Shown: positions 1 to 9,715, counted from the first letter of the stretch. The stretch is DNA of 64,000 nucleotides from Clostridium_AM tanneri (GCF_033659955.1 NZ_JARUJP010000002.1:124001-188000); one strand, 5' to 3'. Notes: generated by a model from the letters alone, not told the origin. A program made the numbers and translations.

Positions 1-1042
1 CCACCACTTCAGGTTTTAACTTTTCTATTGGTGTATCAAGCTTAAATTTATATTCCTTTGAAAGTGCTTTTAATATACTAAAAGTCCAGGAATCTTCCTT
101 TAAACTTCCACTTCCCCAAGGTACAATAGCACCATCTAAAATACTCTTGCTTTTATCTGGTATAACCAAACTTTCATCTATTTCCATTAACGTGCCAAGT
201 CCATCGCATCTATCACATTTTCCGAAAGGAGAGTTAAAAGAAAACATCCTTGGAGCAAGTTCTCCAATGCTTATACCACAATCAACACAGGCAAAGTTCT
301 CACTAAACAACATGTCATCTTCTCCAATTATATTTACGATAACTATGCCTTCTGATAGCTTAAGAGCAGTTTCCAGAGAATCTGCTAACCTACTTTTAAT
401 TTCTTCCTTTACTACTAATCTATCTATTACTGCCTCAATGTTATGCCTTTTATTCTTTTCAAGTTTTACTTCTTCTTCTTGTAAATCAATAGTCTCTCCA
501 TCAATTCTGGCTCTTACAAAGCCGTTTTTTCTTATATTTTCAAGAACCTTTACATGTTCACCTTTTCTGCCTCTTATTATTGGTGCTAAAATTTGTATCT
601 TGGTTCTTTCTGGCATCGAAAGAATCTTGTCTACCATTTGATCTACAGTCTGTTGAGTTATCTTCTTTCCACACTTTGGACAGTGAGGAGTCCCTATTCT
701 TGCATACAATAGTCTCAAATAATCATATATTTCTGTAATAGTTCCAACTGTTGATCTAGGATTTTTACTTGTGGTTTTTTGGTCTATTGCAATTGCAGGT
801 GATAAACCTTCTATATACTCTACATCTGGTTTATTCATTTGACCAAGAAACTGTCTAGCATATGCAGATAATGACTCCACATATCGTCTCTGTCCTTCTG
901 CATATAGAGTATCAAAAGCTAGAGAAGATTTTCCTGAACCAGACAACCCAGTAAATACCACTAGTTTCTCTCTAGGTATTTTTAGGTCTACATTCTTTAA
1001 GTTATGAACCTTAGCACCTTTTATTAATATGCTATCTCTCAT
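1..1042 (-). CDS. uvrA: UvrABC excision repair ATPase UvrA (N-terminal part, cut by window edge)
   Basis: This is the DNA damage-recognition ATPase of nucleotide excision repair, acting as a dimer with UvrB. About 347 N-terminal residues are visible of a family that is usually near 940; the rest lies outside the window. Seen by translation: start MRDSILIKGAKVHNLKNVDL, Walker A GLSGSGKSSLAFDTLYAEG near residues 32-50, the RYVESLSAYARQFLGQM stretch, and zinc-binding CPKCGKK and CVDC/CDRC cysteine pairs of the insertion domain. It follows uvrB on the same strand after about 120 bases, the usual uvrB-uvrA order, so the two are probably co-transcribed. No frameshift is seen in the visible part. 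Confidence 0.95.
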   Translation of the reverse strand, partial: MRDSILIKGAKVHNLKNVDLKIPREKLVVFTGLSGSGKSSLAFDTLYAEGQRRYVESLSAYARQFLGQMNKPDVEYIEGLSPAIAIDQKTTSKNPRSTVGTITEIYDYLRLLYARIGTPHCPKCGKKITQQTVDQMVDKILSMPERTKIQILAPIIRGRKGEHVKVLENIRKNGFVRARIDGETIDLQEEEVKLEKNKRHNIEAVIDRLVVKEEIKSRLADSLETALKLSEGIVIVNIIGEDDMLFSENFACVDCGISIGELAPRMFSFNSPFGKCDRCDGLGTLMEIDESLVIPDKSKSILDGAIVPWGSGSLKEDSWTFSILKALSKEYKFKLDTPIEKLKPEVV

Positions 1043-1161
1043 TAGTTTTATCTTCACTCCTTAGTTTTCCATTAATAATTAAAATCAGTAGATAATTTCT
1101 ATCAAAAAATTATTTTATAATAAATATTGCAAATTTACAATAAGCATTCTACAGCAATTAC

Positions 1162-3150
1162 CTAGCTCTTTTTTTGTTTTTTGAGTTTAAATATAATATC
1201 ACGAAGATGTGCAGCTTGTTCAAACTGTAAATCCTTAGACGCTTGTTTCATTTCCTTTTCATATTTTGCTATAAGGGCATCTATATTTTCTTTGTTTGCC
1301 TCTATCGCTTCCTCTAGACTATCATATTTCTCCTTTTCTTCTGAAACCTTTGTAGCCTCTATTACTTCCCTGATTTCCTTCTTAACCGTAGTTGGGGTAA
1401 TGTCATAGTCTTCATTATATTTCATCTGTATCTTTCTTCTTCTGTTTGTTTCTGTTATAGCCTTATTCATAGAGTCCGTTATTCTATCCGCATACATAAT
1501 GACTTTACTTTCAGAGTTTCTTGCTGCTCTACCTATAGTCTGTATAAGAGATCTCTCTGACCTTAAAAATCCCTCTTTGTCTGCATCAAGTATAGTAACT
1601 AAAGCTACTTCTGGAATATCTAGTCCTTCTCTCAAGAGATTTATACCAACTAAAACATCAAAAACTCCTTTTCTTAAATCTCTAATTATCTTCATTCTCT
1701 CTATAGTATTTATGTCAGAGTGTAGATAGGTAGTTTTTATTCCCATATCTTTTAGGTAGTCTGTTAGGTCTTCTGCCATCTTTTTAGTAAGGGTAGTAAC
1801 TAAAGTTCTAAACCCTTTATCTATAGTTTGCTTAATGCTAGAATACAAATCATCTATTTGACCCTTAATAGGTTTAACTATAATTTCTGGATCTAATAAA
1901 CCTGTTGGTCTAATTATCTGCTCAGCTACATTGGTTGAATGATTTAATTCATAATCTGCAGGTGTAGCACTAACAAAAACAGTTTGACTTAGCTTACCTT
2001 CAAACTCTACAAACTTTAGAGGCCTGTTATCAAAAGCAGAAGGAAGTCTAAATCCATACTCCACCAGAGATTCCTTTCTAGACCTATCCCCTGAATACAT
2101 AGCCTTTACTTGAGGCAAAGTAACGTGACTTTCGTCTATAAAAAGCAAGTAATCATCTGGAAAATAGTCAATAAGAGTTTGTGGTGGGGTACCTTTTGCT
2201 CTACCATCAAGAATTCTTGAGTAATTTTCAATTCCACTGCAATATCCAACTTCTCTCATCATTTCTATATCAAAGTTCGTTCTCTGCTTTAGCCTTTGAG
2301 CTTCCAAGAGCTTATCCTGTGACGTTAACTCCTTAAGTCTTTCTTCTAATTCCACTTCTATTTTTTCTATAGCTTTTTCAAGTCTTTCCCTTGAAGTTGC
2401 AAAGTGGGAAGCCGGGAATACAGATACATGAGTTCTCGTTCCTAGTAAATCTCCAGTCAATACGTCAAATTCTCTTATTCTATCTATTTCATCTCCAAAA
2501 AATTCAACTCTAATTCCCTTATTAGTTGAAGATGCAGGAAATATATCTAACACATCTCCCTTTACCCTAAAGGTACCTCTTACAAAATTAATTTCATTTC
2601 TTTCATACTGTATTTCTATAAGTTTTTTTAAAACCTCATCTCTATCCTTAATCATCCCTTGCCTTAAAGACAAAGTAAGATTTTTATATTCTTCAGGATT
2701 ACCGAGACCATATATACATGAAACAGATGCTACAACAATAACGTCTTTTCTCTCAAGTAATGCTGATGTAGCAGAGTGTCTTAATTTATCTATTTCATCG
2801 TTTATGGATGCATCTTTTTCTATATAGGTATCTGTCTGAGCAACATAAGCTTCTGGCTGGTAGTAATCGTAATAAGATACGAAATACTCAACACAGTTTT
2901 CAGGGAAAAATTCCCTGAACTCAGAGCAAAGCTGTGCTGCTAAAGTTTTATTATGAGCTAATATTAGTGTTGGTTTTTGAACCTTTTCAATAATATTAGC
3001 CATTGTAAAAGTTTTACCAGAACCTGTTACTCCAAGGAGAGTTTGAAACTTTTCTCCCTTTAATATATTATTTGCTATACTCTCTATAGCTTGAGGTTGA
3101 TCTCCTTTTGGCTTAAACTTAGAATGTATTTTGAAAACTTCCATTTTCAC
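1162..3150 (-). CDS. uvrB: UvrABC excision repair helicase-like subunit UvrB
   Basis: UvrB receives damaged DNA from UvrA, verifies the lesion and recruits UvrC. At 662 aa it has normal length. Seen: Walker A GVTGSGKT near residue 40, the beta-hairpin tyrosines YYDYYQPEAYV near 93-103, helicase motifs DESHVTLPQ and the IGRAARN arginine-finger region, and a C-terminal UVR motif (ALIAKYEKEM...) that contacts UvrC. The start is GTG, overlapping the stop of the PDZ gene upstream as GTGA, with AAGGA just before; an in-frame ATG two codons later (base 3144) is an alternative. The overlap means translational coupling to the minJ-like gene. Confidence 0.97.
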   Translation of the reverse strand: MKMEVFKIHSKFKPKGDQPQAIESIANNILKGEKFQTLLGVTGSGKTFTMANIIEKVQKPTLILAHNKTLAAQLCSEFREFFPENCVEYFVSYYDYYQPEAYVAQTDTYIEKDASINDEIDKLRHSATSALLERKDVIVVASVSCIYGLGNPEEYKNLTLSLRQGMIKDRDEVLKKLIEIQYERNEINFVRGTFRVKGDVLDIFPASSTNKGIRVEFFGDEIDRIREFDVLTGDLLGTRTHVSVFPASHFATSRERLEKAIEKIEVELEERLKELTSQDKLLEAQRLKQRTNFDIEMMREVGYCSGIENYSRILDGRAKGTPPQTLIDYFPDDYLLFIDESHVTLPQVKAMYSGDRSRKESLVEYGFRLPSAFDNRPLKFVEFEGKLSQTVFVSATPADYELNHSTNVAEQIIRPTGLLDPEIIVKPIKGQIDDLYSSIKQTIDKGFRTLVTTLTKKMAEDLTDYLKDMGIKTTYLHSDINTIERMKIIRDLRKGVFDVLVGINLLREGLDIPEVALVTILDADKEGFLRSERSLIQTIGRAARNSESKVIMYADRITDSMNKAITETNRRRKIQMKYNEDYDITPTTVKKEIREVIEATKVSEEKEKYDSLEEAIEANKENIDALIAKYEKEMKQASKDLQFEQAAHLRDIIFKLKKQKKS

Positions 3151-4439
3151 TCATCCTTATCCTTATTTTTTATTTTATCTAGTACTTCTCCAAATTTCGT
3201 TTCATCAAGCCTTACTACCATGCTGTCTCTTGGAACCCCTTTGGGAACAAAGACTATTCCCAGTCTCTTATTGCTGTTCATCCTATTGTAGCTTACTTGT
3301 TCAAATTTACCTGTAACCTTTTTTACCTTAAACCATATAAAATTTGAACAGTCTCTTATAGTCTCTGCTATTTTATCTTCACTGTCAATTTTTTCATTAT
3401 TAATTTCTACTAATAAGTCTCCGCTTTTTATTCCCATTTCCTTAGCTGGTGAATTTGGTGCCACATCTAGCACCATTATCCCTTCATCGCTACTAATGTA
3501 TTTAGGAATACCTTTTAGCTCTAAATATCGCTGAATAATAATAATACCTTCATGAGCTGCTGGTGCAAATATAAGAACTAAAAATTTAAAGAATAGATTG
3601 TAGACAGCAAGCTGTGCTAATCCAAATAACACTAAGCTATATATTATTATTATAAGTCCAGATATTAGAGTCTTTTGTCTTCTATTTTTAGTAAAGGTTA
3701 TACTATTATAGCCAATCATGCCATAGAAAGGAATAAGAGCAACTACTGCAGTCTTTAAAATATTCATAGGGATTGAACTATTAACTATAGGCCACCAGTT
3801 TGGCAAAGGTACTTGCCAAGATGCTGATATAGCTGAAGTATTATGAAGCATAAAAAATACTGCAACTGGAAGGGCCCAATATCTCTGCAGAGCAAACCCT
3901 CCTATTATTTTATCCTCTCTGCTAGTAAACACAGGAATATAGCCTGTTTCTCCATCAATCATTATGAGGATTCCTTCTACAAAATGTAGTATAGCTACCA
4001 TTGTCATCAGTGATGTCACATCTATCCTTAAAAAATCCAAATTAGGTATGTTGAATGTTGTTCCAATTAAAATTAATATAACACTGGCAAGCCCTAATGC
4101 CGCTCCTGAATATGCGAAACATATGAATCTGGGATTAAAAAACATAAATACAATGGAAACTAAAAATATCAAATCCACTGCTGAACTCTCATCAAATACA
4201 ACTCCCATATATGACATTATAATACTTGCCAATGTACCTGCAAATATACCTATTACAATCTGTGATATTGTAAGTTCAAAGGGAGAATTTATTCTTTCTC
4301 CAAGTATCATTTTCTGCATTACAGTTGTTTTTTTATTTCTTCTATAAAGTATAAATGCCAGAATAATTAACAATGTAACCAAATAAGGTTCTGTTAACGC
4401 ATAGGCTACAGACTTTAAAGTATATATTAAAATATTCAT
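3147..4439 (-). CDS. MinJ-like polytopic membrane protein with C-terminal PDZ domain
   Basis: A 430-aa protein with about eight hydrophobic segments over residues 1-300, followed by a PDZ domain (GIMVLDVAPNSPAKEMGIKSG, about residues 315-390). This topology and the gene order ftsE-ftsX-ctp-this gene match Bacillus subtilis minJ (yvjD/swrAB), which bridges DivIVA and MinCD and affects division-site placement. The MinJ role is inferred from topology and synteny; sequence similarity is weak, so it may serve another envelope function. It ends inside the uvrB start. An RBS (GGAGAGGGG) lies about 12 bases before the ATG. Confidence 0.75.
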   Translation of the reverse strand: MNILIYTLKSVAYALTEPYLVTLLIILAFILYRRNKKTTVMQKMILGERINSPFELTISQIVIGIFAGTLASIIMSYMGVVFDESSAVDLIFLVSIVFMFFNPRFICFAYSGAALGLASVILILIGTTFNIPNLDFLRIDVTSLMTMVAILHFVEGILIMIDGETGYIPVFTSREDKIIGGFALQRYWALPVAVFFMLHNTSAISASWQVPLPNWWPIVNSSIPMNILKTAVVALIPFYGMIGYNSITFTKNRRQKTLISGLIIIIYSLVLFGLAQLAVYNLFFKFLVLIFAPAAHEGIIIIQRYLELKGIPKYISSDEGIMVLDVAPNSPAKEMGIKSGDLLVEINNEKIDSEDKIAETIRDCSNFIWFKVKKVTGKFEQVSYNRMNSNKRLGIVFVPKGVPRDSMVVRLDETKFGEVLDKIKNKDKDE

Positions 4440-4470
4440 TAAAATAACTTCCCCTCTCCGTGAAGTGAAA

Positions 4471-4502
4471 TTAAGTTAGACAGAAAAACCTATCTAACTT
4501 AA
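4471..4502 (-). terminator. Probable terminator after the ctp protease gene
   Basis: A perfect 10-bp stem (4471-4480 with 4493-4502) with a 12-base loop lies 80 bases after the ctp stop and just before the minJ-like gene. The following U-tract is poor, so read-through into the next genes is likely. Confidence 0.5.
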
Positions 4503-4582
4503 AACCTAAAATAATTATAACTATATTTATTTCAATAATTAAAAGTTGAAATATGTTTTTAGCATTACTTGCTTTAAAGTTA

Positions 4583-5758
4583 TTATTTCACTTTATCTTT
4601 AGCTATTTCTAGAGCCTTGCTAAACTGTGGATCTGTATTCCTATCGTAAGCTTTTTGTCTTAAATCATCAGGATATTCTACTTCTACATCAGGCTTAATT
4701 CCAGTATGATGAATATTTTCTCCATTTGGAGTGTAATATTTTGAGACCGTAACCTTTAGAGCTGTGCCATCTCCTGTATCCAGTATCGTTTGAACAACAC
4801 CCTTTCCAAAAGTCTTTTTACCAACTAAGGTACCAATCTTATAATCTCTAACAGCTCCAGAGAATATCTCTGACGCACTGGCAGTCCCTTCATTTGTAAG
4901 AACTGTAAGAGGTACCCCAATAGCATCTCCACCCTTAGATTTATACTCTTTCTTGTTTTTATATTTATCTATTGTTGAAACTATAACCTTATCTTTTGGC
5001 ACAAAATTAGAAACCATATCTACACACTCGTCAAGTAACCCACCAGGATTTCCTCTTAGATCAACTATTAATGATTTCATTCCTTTTCCTTGAAGCTCTT
5101 TAAGTTTACTTGTAAAGTTCTTAGCTGTATTCTCATCAAACATTGAAACCTGTATCATTCCTATATTATCATTTAACATTTCACCCTTAACGGTAACAAG
5201 GTTTATTTTCTTTCTTTTCAATTTTACATCAAAGTTTCCCTTACTTTCTCTATACAGAGTTAAAGTAACTTCCGTTCCTTCTTTACCTTTCATTAGAGAT
5301 ACTGCCTTTTCAAGCTCCTTACCAGTTACATCAGTGCCATTAACCTTTTCTATTATATCTTTAGGTAATATACCTGCTGCTTTTGATGGTGAATCTTCGA
5401 AAACATCTACTATTACAATGTTATCTTCCTTTGCTTGAACTTGAAGGCCAACTCCACTATAGTTTCCTTCAGTTTGAGTATTAAAATCTTCAAATTCTTT
5501 TTTGTTCATGAATACAGTATAGGGATCATTTAATGCTGAAGTCATTCCCTTAACAGCACCTTCTGCTAAAACTGCATCATCTATTTTACCATCATAGTAC
5601 TTATAAAGCTCATTTCTTACTTCAAACAGCTTTTGAAACTTAGATATAGCTGCACTTTCATTCCTGGATATATAGATTCGCGTCCCCAGTAAAGTAATAG
5701 TATTAGTGATCAGCACAATTGCTAGTGTCCACGATAACCATTTCTTTTTATTGCCCAA
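4583..5758 (-). CDS. ctpB: S41 carboxyl-terminal processing protease with PDZ domain (CtpA/CtpB)
   Basis: A secreted or membrane-anchored serine protease of the C-terminal processing family. An N-terminal hydrophobic anchor (about residues 8-28) is followed by a PDZ domain (YSGVGLQVQAKEDNIVIVDV, about 100-170) and the S41 catalytic domain. Catalytic Ser is in GTASASEIF (about 294) and Lys in GKG (about 319), the 25-residue spacing of the Tsp family. TTG at 5758 is chosen because AGAGG lies 8 bases upstream; the GTG at 5767 would leave no spacing. It sits downstream of ftsEX, the B. subtilis order, where CtpB processes SpoIVFA in sporulation. That substrate is inference here. Confidence 0.93.
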   Translation of the reverse strand: MGNKKKWLSWTLAIVLITNTITLLGTRIYISRNESAAISKFQKLFEVRNELYKYYDGKIDDAVLAEGAVKGMTSALNDPYTVFMNKKEFEDFNTQTEGNYSGVGLQVQAKEDNIVIVDVFEDSPSKAAGILPKDIIEKVNGTDVTGKELEKAVSLMKGKEGTEVTLTLYRESKGNFDVKLKRKKINLVTVKGEMLNDNIGMIQVSMFDENTAKNFTSKLKELQGKGMKSLIVDLRGNPGGLLDECVDMVSNFVPKDKVIVSTIDKYKNKKEYKSKGGDAIGVPLTVLTNEGTASASEIFSGAVRDYKIGTLVGKKTFGKGVVQTILDTGDGTALKVTVSKYYTPNGENIHHTGIKPDVEVEYPDDLRQKAYDRNTDPQFSKALEIAKDKVK

Positions 5759-5872
5759 TTTATCCACCTCTTCGCTTTAACCTTCTACTGTTATAGTATT
5801 TATATAAATCTTAAATAATTATAACATTAAAAAAAATAAATTTGTAAAACTATTTAAAAATTTTATAAAATG

Positions 5873-5897
5873 AGCATGCAGTTTATAACTGCATGCT
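5873..5897 (-). terminator. Rho-independent terminator after ftsX
   Basis: A perfect 11-bp stem (5873-5883 with 5887-5897) with a 3-base loop, followed in the minus-strand transcript by a U-rich run (TTTTATAAAATTTTT). It separates ftsEX from ctp. Confidence 0.8.
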
Positions 5898-5925
5898 TTA
5901 AAATACAATATACTCTATAGTATGT

Positions 5926-5944
5926 AGATAACACTGTGTTATCT
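5926..5944. repeat. 19-base perfect palindrome between ftsX and ctp
   Basis: AGATAACAC-T-GTGTTATCT is a perfect dyad with a single central base. It lies between the ftsX stop and the terminator. The one-base loop makes it a poor RNA hairpin and a better protein-binding site; no binding factor can be named. Confidence 0.45.
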
Positions 5945-5983
5945 TATATGAAAATAAATTTCTTATACCTTGAGAATTATCTT

Positions 5984-6874
5984 CTAAACCGCTAGGAATT
6001 TTCTTATTGACAGAATACTTCCTAAGGAACCTATAACAATACCTGCAAGTATAAACAGGCCTAATACGCTAGTTAAAATATATTGGGGATCAATTAGTTG
6101 GATTACCATTAAACCTGTTGAGGCTTTAACATAGGCAATTCTATAAGCATAGTACAATAATAGATCTGCTACTATACCACCAACTACCCCTATAATTATT
6201 CCTTCAATTATAAAAGGCCATCTTATAAACCAGTCTGTAGCACCTATATATTTCATTATACCTATTTCTCTTCTTCTAGAATACACAGTAATTTTAATAG
6301 TGTTTCCTATTAAGAACAATGAAACTCCAATTAAAATTATGAATATAACAGTTCCTACCCATTTAATTGTTTTAGTGATAGCTATAAGCTTATCTATAAT
6401 TTCTCTGCCATCCTTTATACTTTCTATTCCTTCCATACCCTTAACATTAGTTACAACCTGCGAAACTATCTCAGGACTCTGAACTTTAATTATATATGAA
6501 TTTGGCATTGGATTATCTTTGTCAAGCCCTTCTACTAAACTCTTATTTTGCTCCCCAAGTTGGTCTTTAAATTTCTCCATCGCTTGAGCTTTACTCTCGT
6601 ACTGTACATCAACTACTCCATTTACTTCCTTTATTTTTTTCTCTAGATCTCTTTGTTGAGTCATAGTTATATTATCTTTTAAGAATATCTTTGCCTCTAC
6701 TCTAGATTCAACTTCTAATATTCCCTGTTTAACGTTTAGTATGCTAAGCAAGAATATACCAAATATAAAAAGTGTTGCTGCAACTGTAGCAGCAGATGCA
6801 CTACTAACTGTTTTGTTTCTCTTTAAACTTTTTAAAGAATCAACTATAAAAAATTTAATTGTACTAATCCTCAT
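5984..6874 (-). CDS. ftsX: Cell division ABC transporter permease FtsX
   Basis: Membrane partner of FtsE; in Firmicutes FtsEX transmits a signal to peptidoglycan hydrolases during division or elongation, or to sporulation entry. It has four membrane segments (one near residue 25, three in the C-terminal half) and an extracellular loop of about 125 residues between the first two, the standard FtsX topology. ATG at 6874 is preferred: AAAGGGGG lies about 11 bases upstream and the start overlaps the ftsE stop by 11 bases. An in-frame ATG eight codons earlier (6898) lacks a clear RBS. It ends at a terminator. Confidence 0.95.
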   Translation of the reverse strand: MRISTIKFFIVDSLKSLKRNKTVSSASAATVAATLFIFGIFLLSILNVKQGILEVESRVEAKIFLKDNITMTQQRDLEKKIKEVNGVVDVQYESKAQAMEKFKDQLGEQNKSLVEGLDKDNPMPNSYIIKVQSPEIVSQVVTNVKGMEGIESIKDGREIIDKLIAITKTIKWVGTVIFIILIGVSLFLIGNTIKITVYSRRREIGIMKYIGATDWFIRWPFIIEGIIIGVVGGIVADLLLYYAYRIAYVKASTGLMVIQLIDPQYILTSVLGLFILAGIVIGSLGSILSIRKFLAV

Positions 6875-7550
6875 ATCCGTAAGTCCCCCTTTGCTCATCT
6901 CTTACCACAATTCCTTTTTCAATAGCAATAACTCTTTTTTTCATTACGTCTACTATATCCTTAGCGTGAGTTGCCATTAAAATTGTTGTGCCTGCATGAT
7001 TTATATCATTTAGTGTTTCCATAATGTCCATTGCAGTATCTGGATCTAGATTTCCAGTAGGTTCATCCGCTATTAATATAGATGGATTATTTACAATAGC
7101 TCTTGCTAGTGACACCCTTTGCTGCTCTCCTCCAGATAACTCATGTGGAAAAGCCTTATATTTATTAGCCAACCCTACTAAAGAGAGCACTACAGGAACT
7201 TTTTTTCTTATCTCTCTTAATGGTGCCTCTACTACCCTCATAGCAAAAGCAACATTCTCATATACATTTAAAGTTGGAATTAATCTAAAATCTTGAAAAA
7301 CTACGCCTAACTTTCTTCTGTAATATGGTATTTCTTTTCTCTTAATATCTGTTATATCCATATTATTTACTATTATATTTCCGCTAGTAGCTTGTACCTC
7401 TTTAAGTAGCATTTTTATAAATGTAGATTTACCAGCTCCACTTGGTCCAACTAAAAATACAAACTCTCCATTTTCAATATTTACATTAATATTCGATAGC
7501 GCAAATATATTATTATTGTATACTTTACTTACATTTTTAAACTCTATCAT
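6864..7550 (-). CDS. ftsE: Cell division ATP-binding protein FtsE
   Basis: Cytoplasmic ABC ATPase that pairs with FtsX. At 228 aa it has typical length. Seen: Walker A GPSGAGKST at 35-43, signature LSGGEQQR, Walker B ILIADEPTGNLD, and the H-loop ATHAKD. It overlaps ftsX, so the two are translated in a coupled way. The RBS AAGGAGAG lies before the ATG. Confidence 0.97.
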   Translation of the reverse strand: MIEFKNVSKVYNNNIFALSNINVNIENGEFVFLVGPSGAGKSTFIKMLLKEVQATSGNIIVNNMDITDIKRKEIPYYRRKLGVVFQDFRLIPTLNVYENVAFAMRVVEAPLREIRKKVPVVLSLVGLANKYKAFPHELSGGEQQRVSLARAIVNNPSILIADEPTGNLDPDTAMDIMETLNDINHAGTTILMATHAKDIVDVMKKRVIAIEKGIVVRDEQRGTYGYED

Positions 7551-7670
7551 CTAAATCTCTCCTTGTATATACATAAGTTTCCAAGTTTTTTACATTACTA
7601 TATTTATTATAACATAATAAGACATGAAATTAAAAAACAATTCTACTAATTAATTTATTATTAACAAACT

Positions 7671-7710
7671 AAAGTATGCAAAGATAATATAAAATTAATC
7701 CGCATACTTT
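7671..7710 (-). terminator. Possible terminator after the yitT-family gene
   Basis: A 9-bp perfect stem (7671-7679 with 7702-7710) with a 22-base loop lies in the 200-base gap between the yitT-family stop and the ftsE start. The U-tract after the stem is weak, so function is uncertain. Confidence 0.4.
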
Positions 7711-7752
7711 ATTTACGAAATATTATTTGTTTTTTAGGGGGTATAAATTATT

Positions 7753-8607
7753 TTATGCCTCACTAATGATATCTTTAAACCCTTCTCCCAAGACCTCATG
7801 AGAATCACTTACTGAAATAAACGCCTTAGTATCTATTTCCTTTATATATTGTTTCAACCTTATAAGTTCCTTTCTCCCAAGAACTGCATATAAAATATAC
7901 GTATCCTTTTTTGAATAGCCCCCTTGACCATGAAGTATTGTGCATCCCCTATCTAGTTCTTTAATAATAAATTTACTAATTAGTTCATTTTGAGAACTGA
8001 TAATCATTACTTGTTTCGACACATTTAGTCCTTCTATAACTCTATCTACTACAACTCCGTTCATAATCACACATAAAAGTGAATATAAACCTGCCTCAAT
8101 ACCAAATGCCAATGCTGCCAATAGCGTTACTATAAAATCCACTAAAAGAAGTGACTTTCCCATATCTATATGCCAAAATCTATTTAATATCTTAGCTATA
8201 ATATCAGTACCACCTGTAGATGCATTTTGATTAAATACTATGCCTAGTCCTATCCCCCCCATTAAGGTACCAAATATAGCTGCAAGGAATAAATCCGTAG
8301 TTACTACAAGGCTCGGGGATATTAACTTATCGATAACCCAAAGGAAAGCTGATAGACTTAAGCTTGAATATATGGTTTTGGAAGCAAATTGACTTCCAAT
8401 AACTATGAATCCGATTGTTTGTAATATTATGTCCATAATCAAAGTAAGCAACCCTATGTTAAACCTCGGTAAAAAATTATTAATTATTATCGCTATTCCA
8501 GTAACTCCCCCTGCTGCAATTTTATTAGGTGCTAAAAACAATTCTATACTTAAGGCAACAAGCAACACTCCCAGGGTTATTAAACTATATTCTTTTACAT
8601 TTTTCAT
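7753..8607 (-). CDS. YitT family membrane protein (YitT_membrane plus DUF2179)
   Basis: A 284-aa protein with five to six membrane segments in residues 1-200 (glycine-rich AAGGVTGIAIIIN and NASTGGTDIIAKI motifs of the family) and a cytoplasmic C-terminal domain (VMIISSQNELI to the end) matching the DUF2179 fold. Members are widespread in Firmicutes and no biochemical function is settled. It is monocistronic by spacing: about 170 bases to the transketolase genes and 200 to ftsE. Confidence 0.85.
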   Translation of the reverse strand: MKNVKEYSLITLGVLLVALSIELFLAPNKIAAGGVTGIAIIINNFLPRFNIGLLTLIMDIILQTIGFIVIGSQFASKTIYSSLSLSAFLWVIDKLISPSLVVTTDLFLAAIFGTLMGGIGLGIVFNQNASTGGTDIIAKILNRFWHIDMGKSLLLVDFIVTLLAALAFGIEAGLYSLLCVIMNGVVVDRVIEGLNVSKQVMIISSQNELISKFIIKELDRGCTILHGQGGYSKKDTYILYAVLGRKELIRLKQYIKEIDTKAFISVSDSHEVLGEGFKDIISEA

Positions 8608-8721
8608 AAATCTCTTAACTCCTATTTTAGTAGTATGTTCTGTAATAATTGCTAAATACGAAAAATATTTAATAAAATCACATTTTACTAAGAATAGTTA
8701 TTCCCTATTTTAAATTTTATA

Positions 8722-8760
8722 TTAAAAAAAGTAAGAGGATATAGATTCCTATATCCTCTT
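8722..8760 (-). terminator. Terminator after the split transketolase genes
   Basis: A perfect 12-bp stem (8733-8744 with 8749-8760) with a 4-base loop sits directly after the transketolase stop. Reading minus, it is followed by seven T after two bases, a textbook intrinsic terminator. Confidence 0.9.
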
Positions 8761-8773
8761 TTGCTTAAGTTTT

Positions 8774-9715
8774 CTATTTAAGAGTTAACCCTTTTTTAAC
8801 TGCCTTAACTATATCATCTGCTGTTAATCCATAAGCCTTTAATAACTCTGCTGGCTTTCCACTTTCACCAAAGGTATCTTTTATGCCTACTCTTATTACA
8901 GGTGTAGGTAGGTTCTCACTTAACACTTCACATACTGCAGATCCAAGTCCTCCAATAGTACTATGTTCCTCTGCAGTTATTACAACTCCAGTTTCTCTTG
9001 CTGCATTTATTATTAATTCTTTGTCTATCGGTTTTATAGTATGTATATTTATAACTTTGACCTTTATTCCCTCTTCAGAAAGAGTATTATAAGCTTCAAG
9101 TGCTGCATCTACCATTATTCCCGTTGCAACTATAGTAGCTTCTTTTCCTTCTCTCAAAGTTATTCCTTTGCCCAATTCAAATTTATACTCTGGATTGTTA
9201 TTTATTACAGGCACTCCTGATCTACCTAGTCTTACATAGCAAGGTCCTTTATGCTCTGTTATAGCTTTAATTACCTCTTCTGTTTCAACAGCATCACTTG
9301 GGCTTATTACTGTCATATTTGGTATGCTTCTCATTAGGGCTATGTCTTCAACAGATTGGTGTGAAGCACCATCTTCACCTACTGTAATACCTGCATGAGT
9401 AGCACATATTTTTACGTTTAGGTTAGGGTAACATATAGAATTTCTTATTTGTTCAAAAGCTCTTCCTGCTGCAAACATAGCAAATGTACTTACAAAAGGT
9501 ATTTTATCACAAGTTGATATACCAGCAGCTACCGCCATCATATTAGCTTCAGCTATTCCCATATTTATAAATCTCTCAGGACAAACTTTTTTAAAATCAG
9601 CAGTTTTAGTTGATTTAGATAAGTCTGCATCAAATACAACTACCTTTTCATTTTCCTGTCCCAACTTTGCTAATGCCTTTCCGTAAGCTTCTCTTGTTGC
9701 TATCTTATTAGACAT
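8774..9715 (-). CDS. Transketolase, C-terminal subunit
   Basis: A 313-aa polypeptide with the pyrimidine-binding and C-terminal domains of transketolase (FINMGIAEANMMAVAAGIST, GEDGASHQSVEDIALMR, RLGRSGVPV). Together with the next gene it makes a thiamine diphosphate enzyme that moves two-carbon ketol units between sugar phosphates. In an anaerobe without an oxidative pentose phosphate branch this is the route to pentoses. Its start overlaps the stop of the N-terminal subunit gene. Split transketolases are common in Clostridia and archaea. Confidence 0.93.
   Translation of the reverse strand: MSNKIATREAYGKALAKLGQENEKVVVFDADLSKSTKTADFKKVCPERFINMGIAEANMMAVAAGISTCDKIPFVSTFAMFAAGRAFEQIRNSICYPNLNVKICATHAGITVGEDGASHQSVEDIALMRSIPNMTVISPSDAVETEEVIKAITEHKGPCYVRLGRSGVPVINNNPEYKFELGKGITLREGKEATIVATGIMVDAALEAYNTLSEEGIKVKVINIHTIKPIDKELIINAARETGVVITAEEHSTIGGLGSAVCEVLSENLPTPVIRVGIKDTFGESGKPAELLKAYGLTADDIVKAVKKGLTLK

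Noticed and set aside
147..641. A 164-codon plus-strand open frame
   Set aside because: It is antisense to uvrA, whose minus-strand frame translates into clear UvrA motifs.
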